Part shown: positions 45,175 through 53,324 of the stretch, one piece after another
Layout: each line of letters begins with the position of its first letter
How positions within the stretch are numbered: position 1 is the stretch's first letter
Source: an uncultured Bacteroidales bacterium
Lineage (GTDB): Bacteria > Bacteroidota > Bacteroidia > Bacteroidales > Muribaculaceae
DNA length: 60,486 nt
Assembly: GCA_902768435.1 (NCBI GenBank)
Contig: CACXLJ010000033.1
Span: forward strand, 1-60,486
Direction of reading: 5' to 3'
Position numbers and translations under genes: made by a program
Notes under the pieces: model-generated
What the model was told of the DNA's origin: nothing
The model's database searches: none
Seen by the model: the letters and a program-made list of their open reading frames with translations, nothing else

Positions 45175-45921
45175 TCAACCCTCTGAAGGACGCTCGGCAA
45201 ACACCAGGCGGCCACGGCAGTGGCTCACCCCAACGCTATCGTCGATCGAGAGCAAACAGTCGTGCGGGTTGGTCTCGTCGATGTTCACCTTAACTGTCTC
45301 GTTATAGCGGGTTTCCTTGGTGAACGCTATCTCCATGCGGTGCACCATGAGGGCATCGTAGGTTTCAAGCGGGAACTGATTGAGCAGCAGCTCCAGATAG
45401 CGCACCGTGTTGACATGGCGGTTCAGGTCACACTCCACATAACCAAAGGTGTGATCCTGGCTACGGGTCACCTGCTGCAGCTTGAGCCTGCCTTGCGGCG
45501 CTATGGGGCACTCCTTGCCCAGCACATTCTCGCGAATGTAACTCAGTTTAGAAATGTCAACACTCTCGCGGGTGGCAAGGTTGATGACCACCCACACGGT
45601 GCGGGCATAGCCCAGCGTAGAGCCGTCGGCAGCCTTGAACTCCATGTTACGCAGCGAGAAGTGGCGGTTATAGTCTTCAATCCAAGTGGAAACACTATAA
45701 ATCTCGTTAACACGCGGATAACGCGTCATTTCGATGGTCACGCGCGAGAGCACCCATGCCTGATTCTCCTCGATGAGTTTAGCATAACCCACGCCCCAGC
45801 TATTGGCGTGCAGGGTGGCAATCTCGATGATGCGCGTCATGAGCAGCGGCAGTGGCATCTCCAGTTCGGGATTGCACTCGCCTGCTGTGAGTTGATATTG
45901 TTGTGTGAATTCTTTGAGCAT
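45175..45921 (-). CDS. Acyl-ACP thioesterase (FatA/FatB-like)
   Basis: A 248-residue acyl-ACP thioesterase with two tandem hot-dog domains: residues 1-130, with HANSWGVGYAKLIEENQAWVLSRVTIEM, and 155-245, with VECDLNRHVNTVRYLELLLNQ, which carries the Asn/His catalytic pair. It releases free fatty acids from acyl carrier protein, setting chain length. It follows the secreted enzyme gene by 10 bases on the same strand, so the two may share a transcript, though their roles do not obviously connect. Confidence 0.9.
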   Translation of the reverse strand: MLKEFTQQYQLTAGECNPELEMPLPLLMTRIIEIATLHANSWGVGYAKLIEENQAWVLSRVTIEMTRYPRVNEIYSVSTWIEDYNRHFSLRNMEFKAADGSTLGYARTVWVVINLATRESVDISKLSYIRENVLGKECPIAPQGRLKLQQVTRSQDHTFGYVECDLNRHVNTVRYLELLLNQFPLETYDALMVHRMEIAFTKETRYNETVKVNIDETNPHDCLLSIDDSVGVSHCRGRLVFAERPSEG

Positions 45922-45931
45922 ATTGTTTATA

Positions 45932-46978
45932 TTATCGTTTATATCGATGATGACGATGATGATGGGGTTTGGCTGCTCGCTTCTCCCCTATTTGGCATTT
46001 CAGTTCGGCTGTGGTGCTGTGTCGCTTGCCGTTCAGGTCCCACAGATACTGATTCACATCGGTGGGCTTCATGTAACGCACACGGTCGAAGCATTCGGGC
46101 CTGAGGATGCGTGTCACCACCAGCCGCTGAATCGAGGTGCGGGGGCAGTCGGTGTGCACATAGCCCAGCGTCTTGGGATCTTTGCCGGGGCCGTTGCTGC
46201 TCCAGTAGCGTACATTCCCCTCGGGGGTGAAACCCAGGAAAATCACGCTGTGGCCGGCCTCCTGATCGGCGCCCTTCACTCCGTCGTAACCAATGATGGC
46301 ACCGCAGTCGCTGGGTTTATCGCGACCGTTCTTGTCCCAAAATATCTTGAGGATGTCGCCCGGCTTCATCTTGTTCCAAATGGGATCATTGCACCACTCT
46401 TCATCGGTCAGGTAACGCTCGCGAGGCCGTTCGCGATTCTGCTCGCTTTTGGCGCCACGATAGGCACTCATGCTGAAGCCGGCTCGCAGTTCGCGCACCA
46501 GCACGCCCATCGAGGGGCCGTTGGCATTGGCGCGTCCCCAGAAACCCACTCCGTCGTCTTGCCCCAGTCCGTCGGGGTTGAGCGCATCGGCGATGCCCAC
46601 ATAGGGTTTCATGTTGCGCCACGCCTCGCGTGAAATGCGGCCATCCTTGTCCCACATGGTGAGCGCCTTGACCAACACAGCGTAGGTGGCAATGGAGCAG
46701 AACGAGGGCTGCGCCTTTTGGCAGTCGAAGTAGGGACGCTCATCGTCAACCCCCATCACAAATGCCTCGTTGAGCGCCTGCCATGCTGTTTTGGGATAGT
46801 CGGCAGTGGGTTTGCCACCCGTGTAGTAGCCACCATAGGCGGGAAACGAGTCGATGGCTGCCAGCAGCGTGGCTTGCCACTCGCGATTCACGCGCTTCCA
46901 TTGCGGTCTGGCGCTGAGGGTGCCCGAAACCAGGCACACAGTCATGAGGATCAACAAGAGTTTGTTCTTCATCTTCAC
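45932..46978 (-). CDS. Secreted enzyme with a Cys/His pair, possibly papain-fold (NlpC/P60-like)
   Basis: A 348-residue exported protein (signal peptide about 1-23, MKMKNKLLLILMTVCLVSGTLS). Two spots resemble the active site of papain-fold amidases or peptidases: Cys94 at a helix start (PSFCSIATYAVLVKAL) and His243 in a beta strand (AGHSVIFLGFTPEGNVRYWSSN), with KPGDIL between as in NlpC/P60 or CHAP domains. The protein ends in a basic histidine-rich tail (HHHRHHRYKR). This is inference from layout; I do not recognise the exact family. A -7 box TAACTTTG is at 47005-46998. Downstream is the acyl-ACP thioesterase. Confidence 0.7.
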   Translation of the reverse strand: MKMKNKLLLILMTVCLVSGTLSARPQWKRVNREWQATLLAAIDSFPAYGGYYTGGKPTADYPKTAWQALNEAFVMGVDDERPYFDCQKAQPSFCSIATYAVLVKALTMWDKDGRISREAWRNMKPYVGIADALNPDGLGQDDGVGFWGRANANGPSMGVLVRELRAGFSMSAYRGAKSEQNRERPRERYLTDEEWCNDPIWNKMKPGDILKIFWDKNGRDKPSDCGAIIGYDGVKGADQEAGHSVIFLGFTPEGNVRYWSSNGPGKDPKTLGYVHTDCPRTSIQRLVVTRILRPECFDRVRYMKPTDVNQYLWDLNGKRHSTTAELKCQIGEKRAAKPHHHRHHRYKR

Positions 46979-47054
46979 AGTTTCTTTTATTAAGGGTCAA
47001 AGTTACGCATTTTTTCATTCGTTTTCCTGCCCAACTCGTTTTTTGCCTATTTTT

Positions 47055-47086
47055 TTTGACTTTCTAAACAATAAACACTAATTTTG
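47055..47086 (+). promoter_or_regulatory. Promoter of the CpsB-like phosphatase gene
   Basis: TTTG (47055-47058), 20 bases, TAATTTTG (47079-47086); leader about 16 bases. Confidence 0.82.
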
Positions 47087-47108
47087 TTCACCTAAAAAAG
47101 ACAATACA

Positions 47109-47849
47109 ATGTTCAAGATATTTGGTAAAAAGAATAAAGAAAATGTGAAGCTGTTCTATCGCACCGACATGCACAGCCACATCATGCCCGGAGTGGACCA
47201 CGGGTCACAATCGGTCGAGGAATCTATCGAGATGCTCAAGGCCGAAATCGACATGGGCATCAACCGAGTCATTCTCACATCGCACACCACAGCCGAGACA
47301 TTCGAGAACACGCCCGAGACTTTGGCCGAGGGCTACGAAACGCTCAAGGCGGCCGTCGAGCAGGAAGGGCTTGACATTGAACTGCACTACTCATCGGAAT
47401 ACCGCATCGACGAGTATTGGGACCAGCTCTACAAAGACGGTAGAATTGTGCCTATGCCCGGCAATTTCCTGCTGCTCGAGAACTCGTTTGTGCAAGAGCT
47501 CATCAGCATCGACGACCTGCTCTTCGACCTGCGAAGCAAGGGTTACAAACCCATTCTGGCCCACCCCGAACGATACAGCTACTATACGAACCGGCGCACC
47601 CGTTATGAGAAACTTCACAGCATGGGCGTGAAATTCCAGGTGAATCTGCTCTCGCTGGCAGGTTACTTTGGCCCTGGAGCACATTCCAATGCCATGTGGC
47701 TCGTGGAGCACAACCTCGTGGACATGCTGGGCAGCGACATGCACAGCATTGAACATGCACAAATCATTCAGCGCTACCTCAACAGCAAGGATTGGAAAAA
47801 ACTCCTCCCGCGTCTTGAAGGGCGCATTGTCAACGATATGATTAAGTAG
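47109..47849 (+). CDS. CpsB/YwqE-type PHP-domain tyrosine-protein phosphatase
   Basis: A 246-residue metal-dependent phosphatase of the PHP superfamily. The four metal-site motifs are clear: DMHSHIMPGVDHG, ILTSHTT, PILAHPERY and LGSDMHS. Relatives dephosphorylate the tyrosine kinases that control capsule and exopolysaccharide length. No such kinase or Wza-like gene is adjacent here; the sugar-nucleotide cluster lies about 4 kb downstream. Cytosolic. Confidence 0.92.
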   Translation: MFKIFGKKNKENVKLFYRTDMHSHIMPGVDHGSQSVEESIEMLKAEIDMGINRVILTSHTTAETFENTPETLAEGYETLKAAVEQEGLDIELHYSSEYRIDEYWDQLYKDGRIVPMPGNFLLLENSFVQELISIDDLLFDLRSKGYKPILAHPERYSYYTNRRTRYEKLHSMGVKFQVNLLSLAGYFGPGAHSNAMWLVEHNLVDMLGSDMHSIEHAQIIQRYLNSKDWKKLLPRLEGRIVNDMIK

Positions 47850-47857
47850 GTTTCAGG

Positions 47858-47920
47858 TTTCTAGCCTTTCTAAGGGGGCTAGATTTTCTAGTTGTTCTAT
47901 ATTTTCTAGAGATTCTAGTG
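47858..47920 (+). repeat. Nine-base-period array, TTCTAG core x7
   Basis: Seven consecutive 9-base units (TTTCTAGCC, TTTCTAAGG, GGGCTAGAT, TTTCTAGTT, GTTCTATAT, TTTCTAGAG, ATTCTAGTG). Read on the other strand the core is CTAGAA, the same as the array at 32051, so the two lie in opposite orientation. It fills the gap between the convergent phosphatase and PPxPGVEPE-protein genes. Confidence 0.85.
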
Positions 47921-47934
47921 GGGATGGAGAGCAG

Positions 47935-48681
47935 TTATTGTGCCAGCAAGGAGAACGATGCCTCTTTGCCATCTTGCAGATACACACCACGGTAACGGCC
48001 ACCACGCCACTCGCCCGAAAGCGTTCCAAGCAGTTTCGAACCCTCGTACAGGCTCACATCCAGTTCGCTGCCGTTGCCTATGCCCAGCATCGTGAGTTTG
48101 CCGCCATCGGCCCATGAGCCTGTTCCAGTTACATTCTGAGGATCGCGCAAATCAAGTTTCATGTTGAGCCCACGGCCGCCCACATTGCCGGCAAGTGTCA
48201 CCACGCCATTGGTTGCTACCTGACGCGGCTGTCGCGCCTGTTGCGGCGCACGTGCAGGCTGCGTGGGGTCTTGGAAGGGGTCGAGCATGGCGCCAAGTCC
48301 ACCTGTGAAGAAGGGGTCGTTCATCATCTCATTCATCATGCTGTCCATGTGCGCCATCTCGGCACGCATCATCGAGTCGGCCTCGGCACCCGTATAGGTG
48401 CGCACCGTCACATTGCTTTGCGTCGAAGGCTCCTCGTCTGGCGCATTGATCGCGATGCGGCGTTCAGTGGCATTCTCGGCCTTGTCGCTGCCGCATTTCG
48501 TGAGCACCAGCGCCAGGATGCCAGCCAGCACCACAGTGGCAATGGCAGCAATCCACCACACCTTTTTCGACGCACTTTTGCCGCCCTCAGGCTCCACGCC
48601 CGGCACGGGTGGAATGTTCACTTCTTTCTCAGGTTCTACTCCAGGAATGGGAGGTATATTGTCGTTGTTATTGGTTTCCAT
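47935..48681 (-). CDS. Membrane-anchored protein of unknown function with an N-terminal PPxPGVEPE repeat
   Basis: A 248-residue protein: a proline-rich cytosolic start in which IPPIPGVEPEKEVN is repeated as IPPVPGVEPEGG (about 9-34), one membrane segment (about 43-60, WWIAAIATVVLAGILALV), then an outside region. The outside part has a Met-rich stretch (MMRAEMAHMDSMMNEMMND) and a C-terminal glycine-rich domain (about 160-248) with beta repeats. Function unknown. Its start overlaps the end of the upstream secreted-protein gene by 14 bases, so the two are likely partners. Confidence 0.8.
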   Translation of the reverse strand: METNNNDNIPPIPGVEPEKEVNIPPVPGVEPEGGKSASKKVWWIAAIATVVLAGILALVLTKCGSDKAENATERRIAINAPDEEPSTQSNVTVRTYTGAEADSMMRAEMAHMDSMMNEMMNDPFFTGGLGAMLDPFQDPTQPARAPQQARQPRQVATNGVVTLAGNVGGRGLNMKLDLRDPQNVTGTGSWADGGKLTMLGIGNGSELDVSLYEGSKLLGTLSGEWRGGRYRGVYLQDGKEASFSLLAQ

Positions 48682-49273
48682 CTTCGTTCAGTTTGTTCTC
48701 ATCCGATATCACACAACGCTTGAGCTGCAGTTCGCCCTGCTGCCACTCGGCATCGACTTGCGTGTTGAGGATATCCACAGGATTGGCAAGCAGTTCAAAC
48801 TCGCGCACAAATTTAATCTTCGTCTTCTCTACCGCCAGCAGTTTGGGCAACAATTTCTTGTTCAGCGGCGCAGGCTTCACAATAAAGTACTTGTACCCCA
48901 CCTGCAGAGCGCCCATCAGTTCGTTGCGCGTTGAGGCAGGTTCCTCCATCAAGTCAAAACCTGTGATGCGCACCGACAAGTCGTTCACGCCGTCGCCGTC
49001 GGCACTCGGCTCTATCACCAGCCTGAAAGTGATATGGTCAAGATCCTCGCTTGCCACCCGTTGCAGCAATGGCAGCAACGACTGCACAAACGCCCCATAC
49101 TCACCATTCTCATTCAGGCTGAGCGTCTTCAGCTTCAGTTCGTCGGTCTTGGCGGGTATCATGTTGCGCTGGTAGGGAGTGATTTGCTTGGTCAAAATCA
49201 CCTCCTTGTCCTTAGCCTGCGCGATGCTCACGCAGGTGATGACCAGCAGAATGATCGATATTATCCGTTTCAT
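48668..49273 (-). CDS. Secreted protein of unknown function
   Basis: A 201-residue exported protein with a signal peptide (MKRIISIILLVITCVSIAQA). The mature part is mixed alpha/beta with no motif I recognise. It ends with charged residues as its frame runs into the next gene. A -7 box TATATTTG (49361-49354) lies upstream, without a clear -33. The 229 bases beyond it, up to rpmE2, otherwise hold only the rpmE2 terminator. Confidence 0.75.
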   Translation of the reverse strand: MKRIISIILLVITCVSIAQAKDKEVILTKQITPYQRNMIPAKTDELKLKTLSLNENGEYGAFVQSLLPLLQRVASEDLDHITFRLVIEPSADGDGVNDLSVRITGFDLMEEPASTRNELMGALQVGYKYFIVKPAPLNKKLLPKLLAVEKTKIKFVREFELLANPVDILNTQVDAEWQQGELQLKRCVISDENKLNEDGNQ

Positions 49274-49442
49274 TTTTCTTATTATCAGTTGTTTACTGCA
49301 CTTGGCCGCAGCATGCCAAAAGTCAGGCGAAGCCGCATGCCACTCGTACGATGCAAATATATTGATTCGTTGCCGAATTTATTTCATTGCTCATCTTTTT
49401 TTAATGAAATTTAAACAATCGGCAGCAGATATAAAAAATGAA

Positions 49443-49469
49443 AACGCTCCCCAATCGAAGGGAAGCGTT
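49443..49469 (-). terminator. Intrinsic terminator after rpmE2
   Basis: The stem AACGCTtCCC / GGGgAGCGTT on the minus strand (one mismatch) is followed by TTCATTTTTTA, 34 bases after the rpmE2 stop. Confidence 0.75.
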
Positions 49470-49502
49470 GCCATGATAAGTCTAAATGAATTGCGGTTGC
49501 AA

Positions 49503-49754
49503 TTATTTCTTGCGGTTGCCATAACGGCTCAAGAACTTGTCTACACGACCAGCGGTGTCGACGAGTTTCTGCTTGCCGGTGAAGAAGGGGTGCGAAGTGT
49601 TGGTGATTTCAAGCTTAACCAGGGGATAAGTCTTGCCATCAACTTCGATAGTTTCCTTTGTGTTCACTGTAGAACGAGTGATGAAGATCTCTTCGTTCGA
49701 CATGTCCTTAAATACCACTTCGCGGTAGTTGTCGGGATGAATACCTTTTTTCAT
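49503..49754 (-). CDS. rpmE2: 50S ribosomal protein L31, type B (zinc-free)
   Basis: An 83-residue L31 of type [25 protein letters not shown] at the start, [30 protein letters not shown] in the body. The zinc-binding cysteines of type A are absent; this form commonly replaces it when zinc is scarce, but it may be the only L31 here. The gene stands alone with its own promoter and terminator. Confidence 0.97.
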   Translation of the reverse strand: MKKGIHPDNYREVVFKDMSNEEIFITRSTVNTKETIEVDGKTYPLVKLEITNTSHPFFTGKQKLVDTAGRVDKFLSRYGNRKK

Positions 49755-49825
49755 TTTTATGTTTGTCTTTTAAAATTTTACAATATTTGTGGCGGTGGTA
49801 AACGCCAATTCTTTGTAATGGCGTG

Positions 49826-49857
49826 CAAAGTTACGCATTTCTTTTTGAATTGCAAAA
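49826..49857 (-). promoter_or_regulatory. Promoter of rpmE2
   Basis: Minus strand: TTTTG (49857-49853), 19 bases, TAACTTTG (49833-49826), the same spacing and boxes as the rRNA promoter. Leader about 65 bases. Confidence 0.83.
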
Positions 49858-49932
49858 CTTTTTTTCGTCTTGAACCGTTTTTTTCAGTCGATACCGGCGA
49901 TTTCTCGGGCAATTCGCCCACTCATTTCGCAA

Positions 49933-50856
49933 TTATTGGTCGCATTTCTTCAAGGCAGCAGCTGTGAGGGCGGCCAGGCGGGCGTTGTTGAGCACCAGCT
50001 CAATGTTGGCAGCCAGGCTGTCGCCACCGGTCAGATCCTTCACTTTGGCGAGCAAGAAGGGAGTGGTTGCCTTGCCGTGGATGCCCAGGCGCTGCGATTC
50101 GGCAATGGCCTCGTCGATGGCCTTGTTGATCACATCGGCGGGCATGGAATACTGTTCAGGAATGGGATTGGTCACCAGCATGCCTCCCTTCAGGCCCATT
50201 GCCAGTTTGGCATGGAATGCGGCGGCGAGTTCTTCGGGGGTGTCGATGCGGTAATCTACGCCAAAGCCACTGTGGCGGGTGTAGAAGGCTGGGAGTTCGT
50301 CGGTCCCGTAGCCAATCACAGGCACGCCCTTGGTTTCAAGATACTCAAGGGTGAGTCCGAGGTCCAGAATCGACTTGGCGCCAGCGCAAATCACCATCAC
50401 GGGAGTTTGCGCCAGTTCCTCCAGGTCGGCACTGATGTCCATGGTGGTTTCGGCCCCACGATGCACACCGCCAATGCCACCTGTAGCAAACACCTTGATG
50501 CCTGCCATTGCAGCGATAATCATGGTAGTGGTCACGGTAGTAGCACCATCTTCGCCACGAGCCACCAGCACGGGCAAGTCGCGACGCGACGCCTTGGTCA
50601 CCGCCTGGCCTTTCTTGCCCAGATACTCAATTTCGTCGTTGGTGCAACCGGCTTTGAGTTTGCCGCCTATCACAGCAATGGTGGCGGGCACTGCCCCGTT
50701 ATCTCTAATGGTCTGCTCCACACGCAAGGCCGTCTGCACATTTTGCGGATATGGCATTCCGTGCGATATGATTGTCGACTCAAGCGCCACCACGGGTTTT
50801 CCCGCCGAGAGCGCCTCTTTCACTTCGGGTGAAATGGATAAATAGTTGTTCATCAT
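49933..50856 (-). CDS. psuG: Pseudouridine-5'-phosphate glycosidase
   Basis: A 307-residue PsuG, which splits pseudouridine 5'-phosphate into uracil and ribose 5-phosphate, breaking the C-C glycosidic bond. The family start KPVVALESTIISHGMPYPQN is present, as are AVTKASRRDLP (the catalytic lysine region), FATGGIGGVHRGAE and VICAGAKSILDLGLTLEYLETKGVPV. It pairs with the kinase gene psuK, 14 bases upstream, to form a complete pseudouridine breakdown pathway. No pseudouridine transporter is nearby. Confidence 0.96.
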   Translation of the reverse strand: MMNNYLSISPEVKEALSAGKPVVALESTIISHGMPYPQNVQTALRVEQTIRDNGAVPATIAVIGGKLKAGCTNDEIEYLGKKGQAVTKASRRDLPVLVARGEDGATTVTTTMIIAAMAGIKVFATGGIGGVHRGAETTMDISADLEELAQTPVMVICAGAKSILDLGLTLEYLETKGVPVIGYGTDELPAFYTRHSGFGVDYRIDTPEELAAAFHAKLAMGLKGGMLVTNPIPEQYSMPADVINKAIDEAIAESQRLGIHGKATTPFLLAKVKDLTGGDSLAANIELVLNNARLAALTAAALKKCDQ

Positions 50857-50870
50857 TTTTCAGTATATTA

Positions 50871-51767
50871 TTAAATGTATTTCTTGATGTCTGAATTCAC
50901 GGTTTTCAAAGTCATGAGCGCGGCAGCGGCAGCCTTCTGCCCCACCTGAACCACCTGCTCGATGGGCAATCCCAGCAAAAAACCGTGCACAATGCCTGCC
51001 ACAAAGGCATCGCCCGCGCCAGTAGTGTTCACCACCTTCACCGATGGAGCATCGTAGCAGTGCTGAGCGTCCTGACTGCAATAGAACACGCCTTCGTCGC
51101 CCAAGGTTACAAACACATGCTCCACACCCAATGCCACAAGCGACAGGGCGGCTTCCTGAACCGATTCGCAACCAGTTACCGACAAGGCTTCCTGCCTGTT
51201 GAGTTTAAGGGTGTGCATACGGCGATTTGAACTCTGTTTCAAAGCATCTACAATGCGGGCAGCCTTCACAGTGCTCACCGTGTCAACCACCAGCGGCGCG
51301 GTGCTGTGGTCCACAAGATAACGCAATGCCTCGGTCGAGAGATTGGTGTCGGCCACCACCATGGCTGAAGCGTTGATGGCGTCGATGCGGCTGGCGATGA
51401 AATCGGGCGTCATCTCCTGCATGATGTCGTTGTCGACCACTGCCGCCACCATATCGCCGCAATTGTCGTTCACGCACAGATACATGCCGTTGCGGGCATC
51501 GGTCAGAACGGCCGAGTGGTTCAGGTTAAACCCAGCTCCCATGCACGCCTCGTGGCACATTTTGCCGAAAACATCGCCACCAAACACGGTCACAAACTGC
51601 ACCTCATGGCCCAACAGACACAAATTGTGCGCAATGTTGTGCGCCACGCCGCCACAGCTCATGCTCACCTTGCCGGGGATGCTGTCGCCCGCCACAAAAT
51701 CGTTGTTCATGGTTGCCGAGACATCCATGTTCACGCCACCTATCACAGTCACTCGATTTTGCATCAC
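50871..51767 (-). CDS. psuK: Pseudouridine kinase (PfkB family)
   Basis: A 298-residue carbohydrate kinase of the PfkB/ribokinase family. Seen: VTVIGGVNMDVSATMNND near the start and the C-terminal signature VVNTTGAGDAFVAGIVHGF with the catalytic Asp in GAGD. Its position immediately before psuG makes pseudouridine the expected substrate. A -7 box TAACTTTG lies at 51788-51781; the leader would be short (about 7 bases). Met1 and Met2 are both possible starts. Confidence 0.92.
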   Translation of the reverse strand: MMQNRVTVIGGVNMDVSATMNNDFVAGDSIPGKVSMSCGGVAHNIAHNLCLLGHEVQFVTVFGGDVFGKMCHEACMGAGFNLNHSAVLTDARNGMYLCVNDNCGDMVAAVVDNDIMQEMTPDFIASRIDAINASAMVVADTNLSTEALRYLVDHSTAPLVVDTVSTVKAARIVDALKQSSNRRMHTLKLNRQEALSVTGCESVQEAALSLVALGVEHVFVTLGDEGVFYCSQDAQHCYDAPSVKVVNTTGAGDAFVAGIVHGFLLGLPIEQVVQVGQKAAAAALMTLKTVNSDIKKYI

Positions 51768-51964
51768 ATTGTCTTTTTTGCAAAGTTACAACAAATCTCG
51801 CAATTTAACTCTTCTCGCGCCTCAATATCATCGATTTTCTTCCAAAACAATACCCTTGAAAAATGCTCTTTTATGAAAAAAACAGCCACAAACATCTCTT
51901 TTTCCTATTTTTTGCGTAAATTTGTAGTTTGGATGCGTACGGGCATCCCATAACTGCAACAATA

Positions 51965-53185
51965 ATGACAAAACAACATAACGAAATGAAGACCTACTTA
52001 GTGACCGGAGCCGCAGGTTTCATTGGCTCCAACTTTGTGAAATATCTCTTGAAACAACACGGCAATGAAGTCAACATCATCGTGCTCGACGCACTCACCT
52101 ATGCCGGCAATCTGGCCTCGCTCGACGAGGAACTCAAACTGCCGAATGTGAGTTTTGTGAAAGGCGATGTGGCCGACCCCAATGTGGTGGCACCCATCTT
52201 TGAGCAAAACGACATTGACTATGTGGTGAACTTTGCCGCCGAGAGCCATGTGGACCGCAGCATCACCAACCCCAGACTGTTCCTGGAGACCAACATACTG
52301 GGCACACAGAACCTGCTCGACTGCGCACGCAAGGCATGGTTCACGGGTAAGGACCTGAACGGCGCCAACCAGTATCGCGAAGGCAAGAAGTACCTGCAAA
52401 TTTCGACCGACGAGGTTTATGGCAGCCTGCCCAAAGACTTCGACGAGGCACAGCCGCTCGAGGTGAGTCAAGACCTGAAGCAGGTGATTGGCAACCGCAG
52501 CAACCTCAAGACCTTTGGCAAGCGGTTCTTCACCGAAGAGTCGCCGCTGGCACCCCGGTCGCCCTACTCGGCCTCCAAAACCAGCGCCGACCTCATCACG
52601 CTCGCCTATCACGAGACCTACGGGCTGCCCATCAACATCACTCGCTGCAGCAACAACTACGGACCTTACCACTTCCCCGAAAAACTCATTCCGCTCATCA
52701 TCAAGAACATACTGGAAGGCAAATCGCTGCCCGTTTATGGAAAGGGGCTGAATGTGCGCGACTGGCTCTATGTCGAAGACCACTGCAAGGGCATCGACAT
52801 GGTGTTGCGCAACGGTCGTGTAGGCGAGGTGTATAACATAGGCGGTTTCAACGAGGAGGCCAATATTAACATCGTGCGCCTCGTCATCGCCACCATTGCA
52901 CGCATCATGCGCGAAGAGCCCCAGTATCAGCAGCTGCTCAAGTGCCCGCTCGAGGCCATCAGCGACGAGCTCATCACCTATGTCACCGACCGCCCGGGCC
53001 ATGACATGCGCTATGCCATCGACCCCACCAAGATTGCCACCGAACTGGGTTGGTATCCCGAGACGCCCTTCACCGTGGGCATCGAGAAGACCATTCGCTG
53101 GAACCTCGACCACCAAGACTGGGTCGAGAGCGTGACAAGCGGCGACTACCAGAAGTACTACGAACAGATGTACGGAAACCGATGA
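51965..53185 (+). CDS. rfbB: dTDP-glucose 4,6-dehydratase
   Basis: A 406-residue extended short-chain dehydrogenase that turns dTDP-glucose into dTDP-4-keto-6-deoxyglucose. The NAD loop is TGAAGFIG, the catalytic region STDEVYG, and the YxxxK pair is in RSPYSASKTSAD. It is longer than typical RfbB (about 350-360), with extra sequence in the middle (KQVIGNRSNLKTFGKRFF). The -7 box TAAATTTG (51917-51924) makes the longer start at 51929 unlikely; ATG at 51965 or at 51986 (MKTYLVTG) could be used. Confidence 0.94.
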   Translation: MTKQHNEMKTYLVTGAAGFIGSNFVKYLLKQHGNEVNIIVLDALTYAGNLASLDEELKLPNVSFVKGDVADPNVVAPIFEQNDIDYVVNFAAESHVDRSITNPRLFLETNILGTQNLLDCARKAWFTGKDLNGANQYREGKKYLQISTDEVYGSLPKDFDEAQPLEVSQDLKQVIGNRSNLKTFGKRFFTEESPLAPRSPYSASKTSADLITLAYHETYGLPINITRCSNNYGPYHFPEKLIPLIIKNILEGKSLPVYGKGLNVRDWLYVEDHCKGIDMVLRNGRVGEVYNIGGFNEEANINIVRLVIATIARIMREEPQYQQLLKCPLEAISDELITYVTDRPGHDMRYAIDPTKIATELGWYPETPFTVGIEKTIRWNLDHQDWVESVTSGDYQKYYEQMYGNR

Positions 53186-53197
53186 GATTCAAGTTGC

Positions 53198-53232
53198 AAC
53201 TTGAGGTTTAGAGTTAAGTGTTAAGGGTTGAG
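53198..53232 (+). repeat. Heptamer-phased tract, GGTTNAG-like x4
   Basis: The heptamers AACTTGA, GGTTTAG, AGTTAAG, TGTTAAG, GGTTGAG follow each other between rfbB and rfbA; the palindrome CAAGTTGCAACTTG is just upstream. On the opposite strand the core resembles the AAACCCT/AACCCT units at 15276. Confidence 0.6.
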
Positions 53233-53324
53233 AGACTTTTTAAAACCAGAATTTTTTATTCTAAACTATCCAGAACGACCAAGTTAACTGATTTAGTAAC
53301 CTACATTAACAACAATAAAGCTTT

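Noticed and set aside
51929..51964. Longer rfbB start
   Set aside because: It begins five bases after the -7 box, near or upstream of the expected transcription start, and the added residues do not resemble RfbB.
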